In this document: one piece after another, positions 24,906 through 36,600 of the stretch
How positions within the stretch are numbered: the first letter of the stretch is position 1
How the letters are laid out: every line of letters starts with the position of its first letter
Notes under the pieces: generated by a model
Seen by the model: the letters and a program-made list of their open reading frames with translations, nothing else
What the model was told of the DNA's origin: nothing
The model's database searches: none
Position numbers and translations under genes: made by a program
Origin: Aquila chrysaetos chrysaetos
Taxonomy: Eukaryota; Chordata; Aves; Accipitriformes; Accipitridae
DNA: 64,000 nt
Direction of reading: 5' to 3'
Assembly: GCF_900496995.4 (NCBI RefSeq)
Contig: NC_044024.1
Coordinates: forward strand, 1,736,001 to 1,800,000

Positions 24906-26361
24906 GCACGGCCAGCGCCGGCGGCCAGATCCTGGCTCACAAGAGCGGCTGGCTCTTGCGGGTGGGGATTTCAGCCGGCCCGGCACGGGGAACACACGGG
25001 GGACAGTCCCCGCTCCGGTCCTCCGCTCCTCCGGCCGAAAAACCTGAGCCGGAGGTGGGAGGAGAGGAGGAAGTGAGGGGAAGGGGAGATTGGGAAGGGT
25101 CCCCCTTGAAAGGGATTCGGAGGGGCTGCAGGTGACACAGCCGTCCCCCGAGGACACAGGGCTGATGTAGGGGGGGGGGCTGGCAGAAGGCTGGGGACCA
25201 GCAATGGGCACGGTCCCTGCAAGACAACCAGGAGAACGTGAGCTGAGGGAGCGGGGGTCACGGGAGGAGGGAGTGAGACGGACTCTTTTGGGTGGCATCC
25301 TGATGGCGAGCAGGACCAGGCTGGGGAGACATCCCCCCGGGGTGGGGGGGACACTCCTGGACTTGGGGACCCAGCCTCAGCTGGGACCACGGAGCCCTGG
25401 GTGGGGGCGAGTGCTGGTCTGGCCCCGGATGAGCCTTTTCCACCACCTCTGTACCCAATACAGATTTCCAACCCCCCCACCGCCGCCTGTGTGTGCTGGG
25501 GTTGGGGGGGGGGGGGCAGGATTGGTGGCACCGCAGCCGTACCCCTGCCACCCACCTGTGTCCCCTCCCCGGCAGTCCCATCTCTAGGGCTGGGGCCATG
25601 CTTGGTGGGGATCCTTGCACCTCTCAGGTGCAACCGAGCAGCTCCCGGGTCCACCTGGGCCACGTCAGATATAATGGGAGGTGAGTGGTAGCAGCTGCTC
25701 TTACTGGGTTAACTGGGATTAGGAGGGAGGTCTCCTTCTCTCTCTGCTTTCGGCTCATCGGTGAGTGAGGGGCTCTCTGGGTTACTGTCCGGTGGGATGG
25801 AGGTGTGGGGCTGGGACATGGCATCCCTGGGACCCTCTCCCTCCCCGAGTGACCTGGGCAGCTCTTGGTGGGATGTGGTTGTGTGTGGCTGGTGCCGTGG
25901 CCACGGCTGGGGGGGGTGACACCCCGATGATGCTATGGGCATCCCTTCCCGAGGCACGTGCTGGCAGGGCTTGTGGGGGGTGGTGGGGTGCTGCCCCTTC
26001 TGGGGGTCCCTGTGACGGGAACAGCCCTGTCCCGTCCCTGCTGGGGCTGGCGTGGGAGAGTCGACAGCACTGATAGCCATCTCTCGTCCGCTCCTCTCTG
26101 CGCAGGCACTTGGTCAAACAAAAGGGCTGGGTAAACATTTGGAAAGCAAACACCCATAAAGGCAGATTCCCGAGGACTGTCCCGTCACCGCGGGTGTCAC
26201 CGCTCCAGCTCCTTGCTCTGAACCTGCCCCAGTGCCGGCGTTAAGGTGGCGGGTGGCTTTTCTCCACTCTCAAACGCTTTCTGGGGTGAGGGCGGGCGTC
26301 TCATCCCTCTTTGTTCTGCTACAGGGAGAAACAGGTCTGGGCGTAGAGAAAGGGAAGGGGC
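24906..26361. other. Convergent intergenic region, DGAT2-like gene and P2RY4
   Basis: The 3' ends of the two genes face each other here. I see no canonical AATAAA for the DGAT2-like gene; the nearest variant is CATAAA near 26155. No open frame with family motifs was found. The stretch is GC-rich, with several G homopolymer runs that may be sequencing-sensitive. Confidence 0.6.
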
Positions 26362-26367
26362 TTTATT
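26362..26367 (-). terminator. P2RY4: Candidate poly(A) signal of P2RY4
   Basis: TTTATT on the plus strand reads AATAAA on the minus strand, about 560 bases beyond the P2RY4 stop codon. It is the first canonical signal downstream of that gene. Confidence 0.6.
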
Positions 26368-26925
26368 GGGGAGTGATGGGCAGCAAGTGCCCCGTGCCGT
26401 ATCCCTGCCTGCCTCCCCTAAGGCCAGCAGTGTGACAGGGATATCTAGGAGAGCCTTCGCCAGGCACGCGGGGGGCCCAGCGTCGGCTCCATCCCCAGGT
26501 TCGCTCCGGTCCCCGCACGTCGCTGTTGAGCAGACTGGAAGGGCTGTGCGTGCCCGGGGAGGGACCAGTGTCCCTTCTCTTTAGTGACCTGTCAGCCCCC
26601 GTGTGTCCCCAGGAGCGTCCCGGGATGGGATGCCAGCCTGCCTCCCCAAAACGGGTTTCTCAGCATCTTTCCCAGTCCCACGGGTGCCTGGCAGCTGTCC
26701 TGCCCCAAGCCGCACTGGCACCCTCCTCCCGTGGCATTCCGGGGCAGGACTGGGACAAGTCCCATGGCCACCGTCCCTCAGCCCTGAGGTCTCTGCCCTT
26801 GCACGGGCTGGGCAGGGGCAGGTCAGGTTTGGGGACCTGGGGGTGCCAGGGTGTCCACATGGAGCCCGGAGGGGCCGCAAGTTGTGGAGACCAGGGATGA
26901 GGTTACCGGAACCCTCTTTGGCCCC

Positions 26926-28050
26926 TCAGCACCCGCCTCTGCTCCGTGCCGTCCCTGTCCCTCGGGTGTCACCAGGAGTGTGGCTGCCACCCATGATGTT
27001 GTCCATGGAGGTGGATACCAGGGCCAGGTCACAGGTGGGCACAGGCTGGAGGCGCTGAGCTGGCCCCCGGCGTAGCCGCCCCCGGTACTTGTCCCCGACC
27101 ATGAAGTACAAGATGGGGTCAAGGCAGCTGTTGATGCTGGCCAGGGGCCGAGTGATCTTGTAAGTGAAGTTGATGATGTTGAGGGTCCGGCAGTCGGCTT
27201 GGAAGTAGCGGGAGGTGTAGTAGATGGTCCGGGTGATGTGGAAGGGCACGAAGCAGATGGCAAAGACGGTGAGCACAACGATGATCATCCGGATGGAGCG
27301 CTTCTTGTAGGAGGGCATTCGGGGGCCGGGGCTGGAGAAGCTGGACTTGCCGAGTCTCTTGGCCATCAGGCAGTAGCACAGGACGATCACCAGGAAGGGG
27401 ACCCCGAAGAGGAGGGCCATGACGGAGGAGCTGTAGTGCACGTAATGGTCGAACTCCTCAGGCTTAGTGGTGTCGTGGCACAGGGTGCTGTTGCCCTTGG
27501 AGCTGGTGGTGACAAAGATGAGGTTGGGGATGAGGCAGATGGTGACGACAAGCCAGGCACCCACACAAATGATGCGGGCGTGCTTGGTCTTCACCCAGTT
27601 CAGGGAGCGGATGGGGTGGCAGATGCCCATGTAGCGGTGGACGCTGATACACGTCAGGAAGAGGATGCTGCTGTAGAGGTTAGCGTAGAAGAGGAAGCGC
27701 ACAATCTTGCAGAGCCATTTCCCAAAGGGCCAGTTGTTGCGGTCAGCGTAATAGTAGACCAGGGTAGGGAGGGAGAGGACGTAGAGCGTGTCGGAGACGG
27801 CCAGGTTGAACATGTAGGTGGTGGTGGCGTTCCAGGGCCTCATCCTGGAGATGAACATCCACAGGGCCCAGGAGTTGAGGGGCAGCCCCACCACGAAGAC
27901 GATGCCGTAGGAGACGGGCAGCAGGATGAACTTGAACTCTTCATTGAAGACGCACTTTGCGTCCGCCGCTGCGGTGGTGTTTCCTCCCGGCCAGGGAGCC
28001 GGCGTCGGTGTCCACAGGGCAACTGGGAACGTCCTCACTGAAGTGGCCAT
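26926..28050 (-). CDS. P2RY4: P2RY4, Gq-coupled P2Y nucleotide receptor
   Basis: Plasma-membrane receptor for UTP and related nucleotides. The whole coding sequence is one exon of 374 residues with seven hydrophobic segments, the normal arrangement for P2Y receptors. The N-terminal tail has an N-glycosylation site (NTT). Extracellular cysteines are present in CVFNEEFKF, LCKIVRFLFY, TLCHDTT and ADCRTLN. TM3 ends in HRY in place of DRY, TM6 carries FVPFHITRTIYY with the His and Arg used for nucleotide binding, and TM7 has SCLDPILYF in place of NPxxY. The strings FVTTSSKGNSTLCHDTT, EEFDHYVHYSS, GDKYRGRLR and DLALVS match P2Y4 better than P2Y2 or P2Y6. On the minus strand CCCCTAG ends 16 bases before the ATG, suggesting a 3' splice site and a separate 5' UTR exon. 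The human orthologue also sits between the DGAT2 family and ARR3. Confidence 0.96.
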   Translation of the reverse strand: MATSVRTFPVALWTPTPAPWPGGNTTAAADAKCVFNEEFKFILLPVSYGIVFVVGLPLNSWALWMFISRMRPWNATTTYMFNLAVSDTLYVLSLPTLVYYYADRNNWPFGKWLCKIVRFLFYANLYSSILFLTCISVHRYMGICHPIRSLNWVKTKHARIICVGAWLVVTICLIPNLIFVTTSSKGNSTLCHDTTKPEEFDHYVHYSSSVMALLFGVPFLVIVLCYCLMAKRLGKSSFSSPGPRMPSYKKRSIRMIIVVLTVFAICFVPFHITRTIYYTSRYFQADCRTLNIINFTYKITRPLASINSCLDPILYFMVGDKYRGRLRRGPAQRLQPVPTCDLALVSTSMDNIMGGSHTPGDTRGTGTARSRGGC

Positions 28051-31000
28051 GTTCTCCGAGCCAGATCTAGGGGAGCAGTTAATAAAAGCGCATTAGTCGT
28101 CGATCCCGACCATTGTCAGGCACAAAGCGTGGAAGGGAGCCAAAGATGCCAGATTTTCCCCCCCTCCAGGAGCTCCGGCCACTTTGATGGTTCTCTGGTT
28201 TTTCTCAGCTCGCGCGTTCGGGCCTCGCGGGGAGCCGAGGGGGACTCGACAAATCCTCCCCTTCGCAGCCCCCGCAATGACACCCATTAATCATCCCTTT
28301 GAGCAGCGCGCAGTGACACCAGCGCCGCGTGGAGCCGGGAAGCGTGCCTGAGACAGAGGACCGCGCCGGCCCCGCCGGCCAGCAGCCCCACTGCGCGCCG
28401 AACAATGAGACCTTTATGAGCAACAGCAGCCCCCGGCCGGTGCCAGCGCAGCCTCTTGGAAGCTGGCTCAGCCTAATTGGCACCATCCTGACAATGCTGC
28501 TCGTCCCAAAGGGCTCCTTGACAAAAAGAAAGGCGGGAGGAGAAGAAAGGCTTGTCTGGGGGAATATTATGGCCCGGAGAAGTCCTCGGGGGGCTGTTAA
28601 AGGAGCCTTTGGGAGAGAGCGTCCCTGGACAGTGAGGGGCCTCCAGCTGCCGGGTATTCTCCGTAGGAGAGGGATGATCTAAGCCCTGTGGAGAGGAGCT
28701 GCGCCAGAGCCAAGTCCCAGCTCAAGACAGCGCAAGTTCGCAAGGCAGGCAGGACGTTTCCCCTCGCACGGTGTTACGATCAAAGGCTGGGTTCTGCGTC
28801 CTCCTGGCAAATCGGGCCCCGGGGCTGAGGCATCAGGGCAAGCCGTCAGAGGGTTGCGTTCGCCTCTCAGGACGTCTAAAGTTCAGAGCCCGCTGCTCCA
28901 GAGGGAAGAAGCAGCTTCTGCCACCATCATGGTGTCCAGCAAAGGACGGGCGAAGGCTGCACGTGCCTTGGCCCCTCCGTGCCCGCCGTCATCCGTGGCA
29001 AAGCGATTTTGGAGCGGCCGCTTCTGCCGGCCGAGGATGGATGCTCCTATGAGTAACCTGGGAGCACGAGCATCTGCCGTGCTGCCAGCAGAGGCAAGGG
29101 TGTAGCCAAAACCGTATCTGATGGAGGGAGCACTGGTGCATCTCCAGTTTCTGTTGGTCCAGAGCTCAGCCAGGAGGTGATGGGCGCCAGGACGGAGGAG
29201 GTCTTGGGGCTCAGGGAGATGATGCGCGTTAGCAGGATGCTGGCGTCAGCGGTACGAGGTGGAAGGCTGTGTCTTCTAGGGCTCCTTCATCCCTTCGCTC
29301 CCTCGTCATCCCCCTCCTGTTTGCCCCTTGCCTTCGCCATGGAGGTGCGCAGCCTGACGGCTTCTTGTGGCAAGCGCCGTTGGCAGGAATATCCCACAGC
29401 GTGAATCCATGGGGTCAGCTGAGCTGCGACCCGTCTTCTCCCTGCACAGCCTCGCCTGGAGAGACATCCCTGGGTTTACAGAGATGATCGTAAATGAATC
29501 GGCAGGCAGATGGGCAGGCGGGTGGCTGCAGGATGGGCCCCTCCATGCCGCACATACCTCCATGCTCTCTGTTTGAGTTGTGGGCTGAGCCGCAGCTTTG
29601 GGCTCACGTCAAACACCCTGCAGCTTCCTTCCCGCTGCGGCTGGCGCGGGCAACTGCCTGGCTTTATTACAGGGATGAGTTCAGAGAGCAACAGGCAGGT
29701 CCTGATCAAACATTAACAGTGGGGAGAACTTGCTCTGTCTCCCCAGAACCAGGAGGGAAAACCAGCTGGTAGGAAACCCCGAGCCCCCAAGTGCCGGTGC
29801 TAGCGGTGGTCCCACGGGGTGCTGTGCCGGTCATGCTGGTCCCAGCCCAGCTGCTGCATCTCCTCAGGCCATGATGCTGCCAAGGACACGAGGCACCAGA
29901 TTTGTTTTCCTCTTCTAAGCTCGGAGTGCAAGTGAGCATGAAGCCTTGAGCCCAACCAGACCAGAGGTGCTGCAGGGTTCAGTGACCAAAGCCAATGCCC
30001 ATGACATAGATCAACAAACAACAAAGATATGAAGAAGCCAATAAATAAAAAATAATAATCTGGTGTGAGAAACCCATAAGGAAAAAGCCTGAGCAGCTGT
30101 GTGGTGCCGGGCTGCTTGGAGGAGAGCGCAGGTACATGGCTTCTGGCAGCAGAAAAAGCCCGAGCACGGTCAGTGCTCAGCAGTGTGATTTCACTGTTCC
30201 TAAGCAAGCTTCCTTTGAGGATAACCACCGAAAAATAAAAATGCAAAAGAAAATGACATTTGGCAAGCTTTATCTCAACAGGTTTCCTGCTTCCTCATCT
30301 TAGTCATGATCAAAATCAGTGGTTTAAATTGCTGATTCACATCAGTCCACCCCGAGGACACGTCATCACCAGGCCTGTTCCTACTCCTCGCTGATGTCCC
30401 CAGCAAGGCTCTCCCTGGCCATGGCCTCTCCAGCATGGGCTTTTCAAGGAGGGACTGACCACAGCTGTGGCAAGGTCTGAGCCAAGCATTTGGGCTTGCT
30501 GCCGGAGCGGGAGATGGAAGACACTGTGGGGAAAGGACGTGGAGCTGGGGAGGTGATGCCCGCTCCTGCCCTGCCTGTTTTGTGGATGCACGAGGGCTGC
30601 GATGCTGGGGAATCCCTTGCCCATGGCAAGCACATCCCCCTGGGATGGTCCCTGCGAGCTGGCCCCCCCGTCCGTGCCCCGGGAAGCATCGAGGGGTCCT
30701 GCAAAACACCCACACGGCCAGTGGAAAGGGGCAGGGACCAGCCGCGGGGCCGTGTGTTGGGGAGCACGTGCTGCCTGCCCTGGGGATTCACGGGGGTGTT
30801 GGAAAGGCACCAATGAAATGAATGAGTGGGGCAGCACCGAAGGCAGACTCTGCCCCAGAGCCAAAGTCCTGCCCGTGGATCGTGGTGGAACGGGCAGGAG
30901 GTTCGGAGAGGGGACGCGAGAGAGGATTTCGGAGGGGAGCAAGCAGCTGCTGAGGGACGCGGGGCTGGGTGAGCCGGGGACTGGCTGCCGCTGGAGCACG

Positions 31001-33116
31001 GGAAAAACAGGGCTTTTCTTCTCGCCTAAGCGCTTGGAAATTGCAAAACAAGGGGAAATTATGCAAAACATCCTGCAGAAGGACCCTTGTCCCTAATCGC
31101 CACGTGGTTCATGCAGCCAAAGCCCCGGCACAAGGGGAGCGTGACCTGATTTCTTTTCAATCCTTCCCTTCAACTGCAAGAGCAGCCAAAGCACGATCTG
31201 CCTGTGCTACCCAGGCGCTGGTGCCTCCTCCCCGGGGACGCCAGCGGGGCTGGGTGCTTCCTTTGCTGCCCACCACGTCCCCTGCTCCGAGGTGACCCCC
31301 TTTCTCAGCGGGGTGGGAGGTGAGGGTTTCCTTTCACCCTTGGGTGGGCTGTCCCTGTCCCTCCGCCTCCCCAGGGAAGGGCAGGAGCTCACAGCGTTGG
31401 GCTAAGCCACAGCGGCCCGAGGGCAGCTTTGCCCTGTGAGGAGACAGTGATTTGGGGGATGGAGAGAAAGATGAAGGAGAGGAGGTGGCCACACTGGGAA
31501 GGATGAAGGCCCTCGGTGATGGAGGAAGGCAGTGGTGTGTTAGGGAAGAGGATGCACGGAGGGATTTGGGGACGGTGGAGGGATGAGGAGAACTGGCTGA
31601 CCCCCACCCCACACTCATCCAGCCCTGGGCATCCCACCTCCATCCCTTGAGGGGCCAAAGCCCACAGGGCCCCCCCCCGGAGCCCAGCTGGGTTTGCACG
31701 GCCGTGGCGGGGCCGTCCCGGCTGCTGCTCTCCACCAAGCGTGGGTTACCCCGGCTCACCTGCAGTCCTGGCTGGGGCGGCTCTCAGGAGCAGGACACCC
31801 CCGGGGTGCGCCCGTCCCCCGTGGGGCTGGGGGCCATGCTGGAGGGGTTGCGGGCTGCCCTTCGCCTTGCCCTGCCGTGCCGACTGTGCCTGCTCCCACT
31901 TTCCCACTGCTGGGAGCAAAGTGCCCGGGAGAGGCAGGGCTGGAGGCGGGCGGAGGCGGGGGCAGGAGCACGCAGTGCCCCATGCCCGCATCCCTGCCTG
32001 CCTCCCTGCCCTCATCCCTGCCTGCCCCAGGGGGGCTGCCCGCAGGGCTTAGCCCCGCTGTGCTCCGGTCCCATCCCACCCATCGCCCTCGCAGGCTTTG
32101 GGCCATCTGCAGCCCTCCAGATGTGGCACATCTGGGCCTCACCCATGGGCTCGCAGCCCTTTCCCTATGGGGGCCAAGTACCCTCGGCCGTGGGGACCAC
32201 GGCCCCTCACTCGTGGGGACCACGGCCCCTCAACGACGAGGGTCGTAGCCCCTCATCCGTGGGGACCGCATCCCTCTGCCCGTAGGGACCGTGGCCCCTC
32301 GCCCACCCCGCGGCGTCCTCCCTGTCCCACCGGGGCCGTGAGGGTCCCGGCAGTGCCTGCACCCCGGGGTGCTGCCCTGCTGGCACCCCAGCCCTGCGGG
32401 GCAATCCTGGGGACAAAGGTGGCCACTGCCACCTTGAGGCCAGCCTGGGCATAGTGTCCCCAAAACCAGGGCCACCTTGGGTGTCACAGCAGCCAGGGTC
32501 GGGGTGTCCCCTTGTTTTGGGGGGACCGTGTCCCCCCGCCGCCTGCAGAGCTGTGCCTGGTCTGGGGGATTTAACTCCTTTGCGAGCGTGTAGGTGGGCG
32601 AAGGGTGGGCGCTGGGCAAACAGGTCAGCGTTGCGATGAACAGGGCACGCCGGGGATGAGCGGGTGCACCCTGAGACATGGGGGACCGCGGCCAAGAGCG
32701 GGCTGGCTCGGGGGGAGCAGAGGCGTGAGGGGCTCGGTGGCTGGTGCGGGGACAGCCCGGGGATGCTTCGCCACGGAGGGAGAACACGGGGGACCCCGGG
32801 TGTGCAGGGCTGAGCGGGCAGAGCCGGTGCGTTCGGAGGGGAACCGTGCCACCACAAGCACCCGCCGAGGGAAAAGCCAGCCCAGCCCCGCGCAGAAGCT
32901 GCACGGGACACCGGGCAAGGGCAGCCTTGAGGGTTGGGGTTTGCAGGGTCCCCGATTAAACAGGGGGAAGTTGGGGGGACAACGCTGCTGGAGCAGCCGG
33001 GGCGCTGGGAGCCGGTGCTCTCCCCGCTTAGCTTGCCTGGCTCGGCTTGGCACGCTCCCTCCTTGCCCCTGCACAGAACCAGGTGCTGCACGCACGCACC
33101 CCAGCGTCCCTGAGAC
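28051..33116. other. Intergenic region between P2RY4 and the SHIP2-like gene
   Basis: About 5 kb with no exon I can recognise. Open frames on both strands are products of high GC content with no family motifs. The P2RY4 promoter and any 5' UTR exon should lie in the first 1-2 kb. AT-rich sequence with clustered AATAAA-like words around 30,030-30,250 has no evident gene attached. A diverged minisatellite occupies 32186-32303. Confidence 0.55.
32186..32303 (+). repeat. Degenerate minisatellite, unit about 23-26 bases
   Basis: About five imperfect copies of a unit like CGTGGGGACCACGGCCCCTC in tandem. The first copies are nearly identical and the later ones diverged. Intergenic, downstream of the SHIP2-like gene. 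Confidence 0.7.
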
Positions 33117-33122
33117 TTTATT
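33117..33122 (-). terminator. INPPL1: Candidate poly(A) signal of the SHIP2-like gene
   Basis: TTTATT on the plus strand gives AATAAA on the minus strand, about 575 bases beyond the proposed stop at 33697. It is the only canonical signal found close downstream. Confidence 0.6.
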
Positions 33123-33696
33123 CTGGACAGGAATAGCGAGGGGCATCTCGTAAGGAAACGGCGCCGCAGCCTCAGGAGCGGCTCCTGTAGGAGAAGTCCT
33201 CTGGGAACGATGTCCGACCAGGGCTGAGGCCAGGGAGGAGGGAGCAGCTGCCGAGGCCGAAGGCATGAGGGTGCGTGGGGCTGGGCTGGCCACAGATGCC
33301 GCTGTGCCCTTGCAGGCTGCAAGTCGGCTGCCAGAAGAGGCTGAGCCTCGAGGTCCAAAGCTCCCAGTGGTCCCCACTTCCCGAGTGGCCTCAGCATCTC
33401 CCACGTCCCCCGGGGTCCCTCCTTGCTGGCGGGGCTCAGCGTGGTCCTTCCATCGCTTTAGGGAGGGAGGACAGAAACAGGCACGAGACCTGGAAAGCGT
33501 CCATCCCGATGGCCACGGGAGCTTCCTGAGACCTTCCAACTGAGTCGTTTGCTGGTGAGGGCAGACAAGTTGGGAGCATGGCAAATAGGTCCAACCCTGG
33601 GCGCCTGCCTGCCCGGTCCTCCTCGGCAGCTCTCTGCCTGCCCCGGGAGCTCCGTGGTGGAGAGCACACGTGGGTGCTGGGGCAGGGATAGGTGGT

Positions 33697-36600
33697 CTAG
33701 GCGCTGGGTCCGAGGTCGGGTCTCTGTGGCAGGCTCACCGCGTTGCCGTCGCCGAACTTGCCGGAGATGAGCCGGGGATGGGTCGGGCTGAGCACCCCGG
33801 CCGCTGAGAGGGAGCCGGGATCCTGCACAGCCCTGGGGCATCCAAGGAGATGTGGGGACTTGATATGCTCCTGCCCCTGCCCTGCTGCATCCCCACCCCG
33901 AGGCTCACCTCTCCTCCCCGCCGGAGCGTGGGGCTCTGCCAGGGACCCCGGGGCCACAGGAGCTGGCCCGCACGGTGCCCCCCTTTCTGAGCTCTGGGGC
34001 CTGGGGTTCCCTGAAGATCTCCAGGTGGTCCCAGCCACACTCCTGCAGCCCTTCCTCGTCCTGCTGCAAGCCGAGGTGGCTCAGGCACCCGCCGACGCTG
34101 CGGGACCCCTCGCCCCTGTCGCAGGGCCACTGGGGAAAGAAGAACAAGGACATGGGCCAAAAGTGTCACACCAGGACCACGAAGTCCCCCCGCTTCACGT
34201 CCTCACCCCGCATGAATGGGGCATATTGCTGCTCCTCCACCCCCTACTGTATCCCTGCCTGCACCGTGGTGGCTCCATCAGGCAGAGCACTGCCATGGGG
34301 ATGGGACCTCACGTCTGCTGGTGGCTCTATGGCCAAAAGCAGGTCCTCTCCCCTCCCTGAGCTCCCCAAGCCCCTCGGCTGAGCTCCAGAGCCCCGCAGG
34401 GACCACAGCGGTACCTCTCCAGGGCGGCCGTGCTGGCGAGCATCCGGCGTGCATCTCGGCATCTCCCGGCGGGGCCGCGGGGGGGGCTGCAGGACGCTGT
34501 GGGTCTGGCGCAGCAGGGTGTTCTGGCTGTCCCCTCTGTGCTCGGAGGATGCCCGGTCCAGCTGGCTCAGGCAGGTGGCCATGCGCAGCGCCGTCAACGA
34601 GCAGTCTCCCAGCTCTGGTGCGTCCCTCGCCAAAACGGCCGATTTGGGTCTTTTTTGCCGGCTCACGCTGGGGGGGCTGAGTGGGCGCCCACGGGATGGG
34701 CCCCCCGGCACGCAGCGGGGCCGGCTGCCCCATCGGTCTTCCTCGGAGGGCGAAGGGACCCGCGCCCCAAGGGGACTGCGGTGCCGCTGGCCCCCGGCTG
34801 GGCTCTCCGCCTGCTTGTCGTGGGCTTCGCCGGCACGGGGGGCCGCCACCCACGCGTTGGGGACCCCCTCGAAGATGAAGTAGGCTGGGTTGGTGTAGCC
34901 GGCAGCCGACTCTGGGAGGCTGCGGGGCCGGCTCCTGCAAAGCGCGGCGGGAGAGGGCTCAGCATCACCCCACGGTCGGGGCTCGTGGCGGGGCTGAACC
35001 CGGCTGGGGTACCTGAGGCGCTGCAGAGGTGGCTTGGGGCACGTCGGGGTGTCTGCCGCTGGCTCGGCATCCTCCTCCTCGAAGCTGATCCACTCTGCAA
35101 AGGCATCGAATTCTGGCCTCTCCCCACCGGGCACCGCACGGCCCCTGCCCACAGCCAGGGTCCAGGAGGGCAGCGCGGGCATGGGCAGCTCTCGGCTGTG
35201 CCGTGCCCGAGCATCACCCTGAGCCCCCGTGCCCAGGCCGATGGGAGGGGGCTGGTGTGCGGCTGCTTTACCGTAGAGCCTCTCGCGGGTGCTGCGCCTC
35301 TCCTTGGGGACCCGGACCTTCATCCAGCCGCGCATGGAGCCCGTCTCCTCGCCACGGTGGAAAAGAAAGGTCTCGAACTGCTGGGCCATGCTGCCGATCA
35401 TTGACCTCATGGCGATGCAGCACTCGCCTGCAGGCACGGTGCATGCTGGTGTTAGGTCCCCCCCACCCCGGACAGCTTGGGGGGCGGGGGGGAAGGTGAG
35501 CCCCCTGTATTCAGCAGCACCCCGGAGCGGGGTGGGTGCCAGCGTCCCTTCTGCCAAGCTCCAGCTGCAAAACCTTGCATGCATCAGGCTGTATGTACCT
35601 GAGCCCTGCGGGGGCTACGCTTTGGCACCCCACATGCCACCACGGTGGCCCCCACACCACCATCCCACACGCACCGTAGGACTCGCAGCTCTCCACGCCC
35701 TTGATGCTGAGGAGGAGGTGCTGGTCCCCCAGGTACTCCAGGTCCGGCAGGATGGGGTTCAGCTGCACGTGGAGAGAGGGGTGCTCAGGGGGGGCTGCTG
35801 CGGGGTAGGGTGGCACAGGGGTGGCTCTGTCCTGGAGGGGATGATGACAGCCCCCGGCACCCCTGGGGGCTCAGGGTACGGAGCCAGTGGGAGGGATGGG
35901 GAAGAGGAGGGAGGAGGATGCTCAGGGCATGGGGGGGGGCCAGCATCTGCTCCCCCTCCCCGGTGCGTACCACGGGCAGATGCTTTGCAGACCAGCCCAA
36001 CTTGAGGAAGCCGGGGATATCGCAGCTCTGGGAAGTGTTCTCCCCGCTCCGCTGGGTCTCTGCCGGGGGACAGCGGGGGTCACAGCTCCAGCCGGGTCTG
36101 GCTAGCCCCCACGGTGCACCCCCGGCACCCTGGGGCCACCTCACCTTCCAGGCAGTGGGAGTGAAACTCGATGTAGCACTTGCTGCGGCTGGCAGTTTTC
36201 ACGATCACCTCGATGCTCTCCCACTCGATGCAGGCCAGGGGCTCGGGGCCGGATCCGGGAGCTGCAGGCAAGTACCGGCGGGTCGGCGGGTGCCAGCTGA
36301 GCACCCGCGGCCAGGGCTCACCCCAAACCTGGCACGGGGAGGGTGGCAGACCCCAACCCCTTACCCTTCTTGGGCACAAACTGCGACGTCACTCCCACCT
36401 CGAAGGTGGCGAAGACGGGCGAGTGGTCACTGGTCACGATGTCGTCGGTGCAACCTGGATGGTGGGAGGGGGCAGCTGGGTGATGGTCCCCGAGCCCCAG
36501 GGTCCCAGACAGCACTGGCCACCCTGGGCTCCCCCCCCAGCCCTGGGGTCTCACTCACCGTAGGAGTTACAGACCACGTGGGTCTCTGGGTGCGACTTCC

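Noticed and set aside
27199-28041. 280-residue frame antisense to P2RY4
   Set aside because: Mirror frame of a conserved GPCR; the composition is Gly/Val/Asp-rich and it has no motif of its own.
29800-30246. 148-residue minus-strand frame with a hydrophobic stretch
   Set aside because: It lies in AT-rich intergenic sequence with no conserved motif, no splice partners and a single chance hydrophobic segment.
32186-32303. Regular repeats that might suggest a CRISPR array
   Set aside because: The copies abut without unique spacers and the context is an animal genome; this is a minisatellite.
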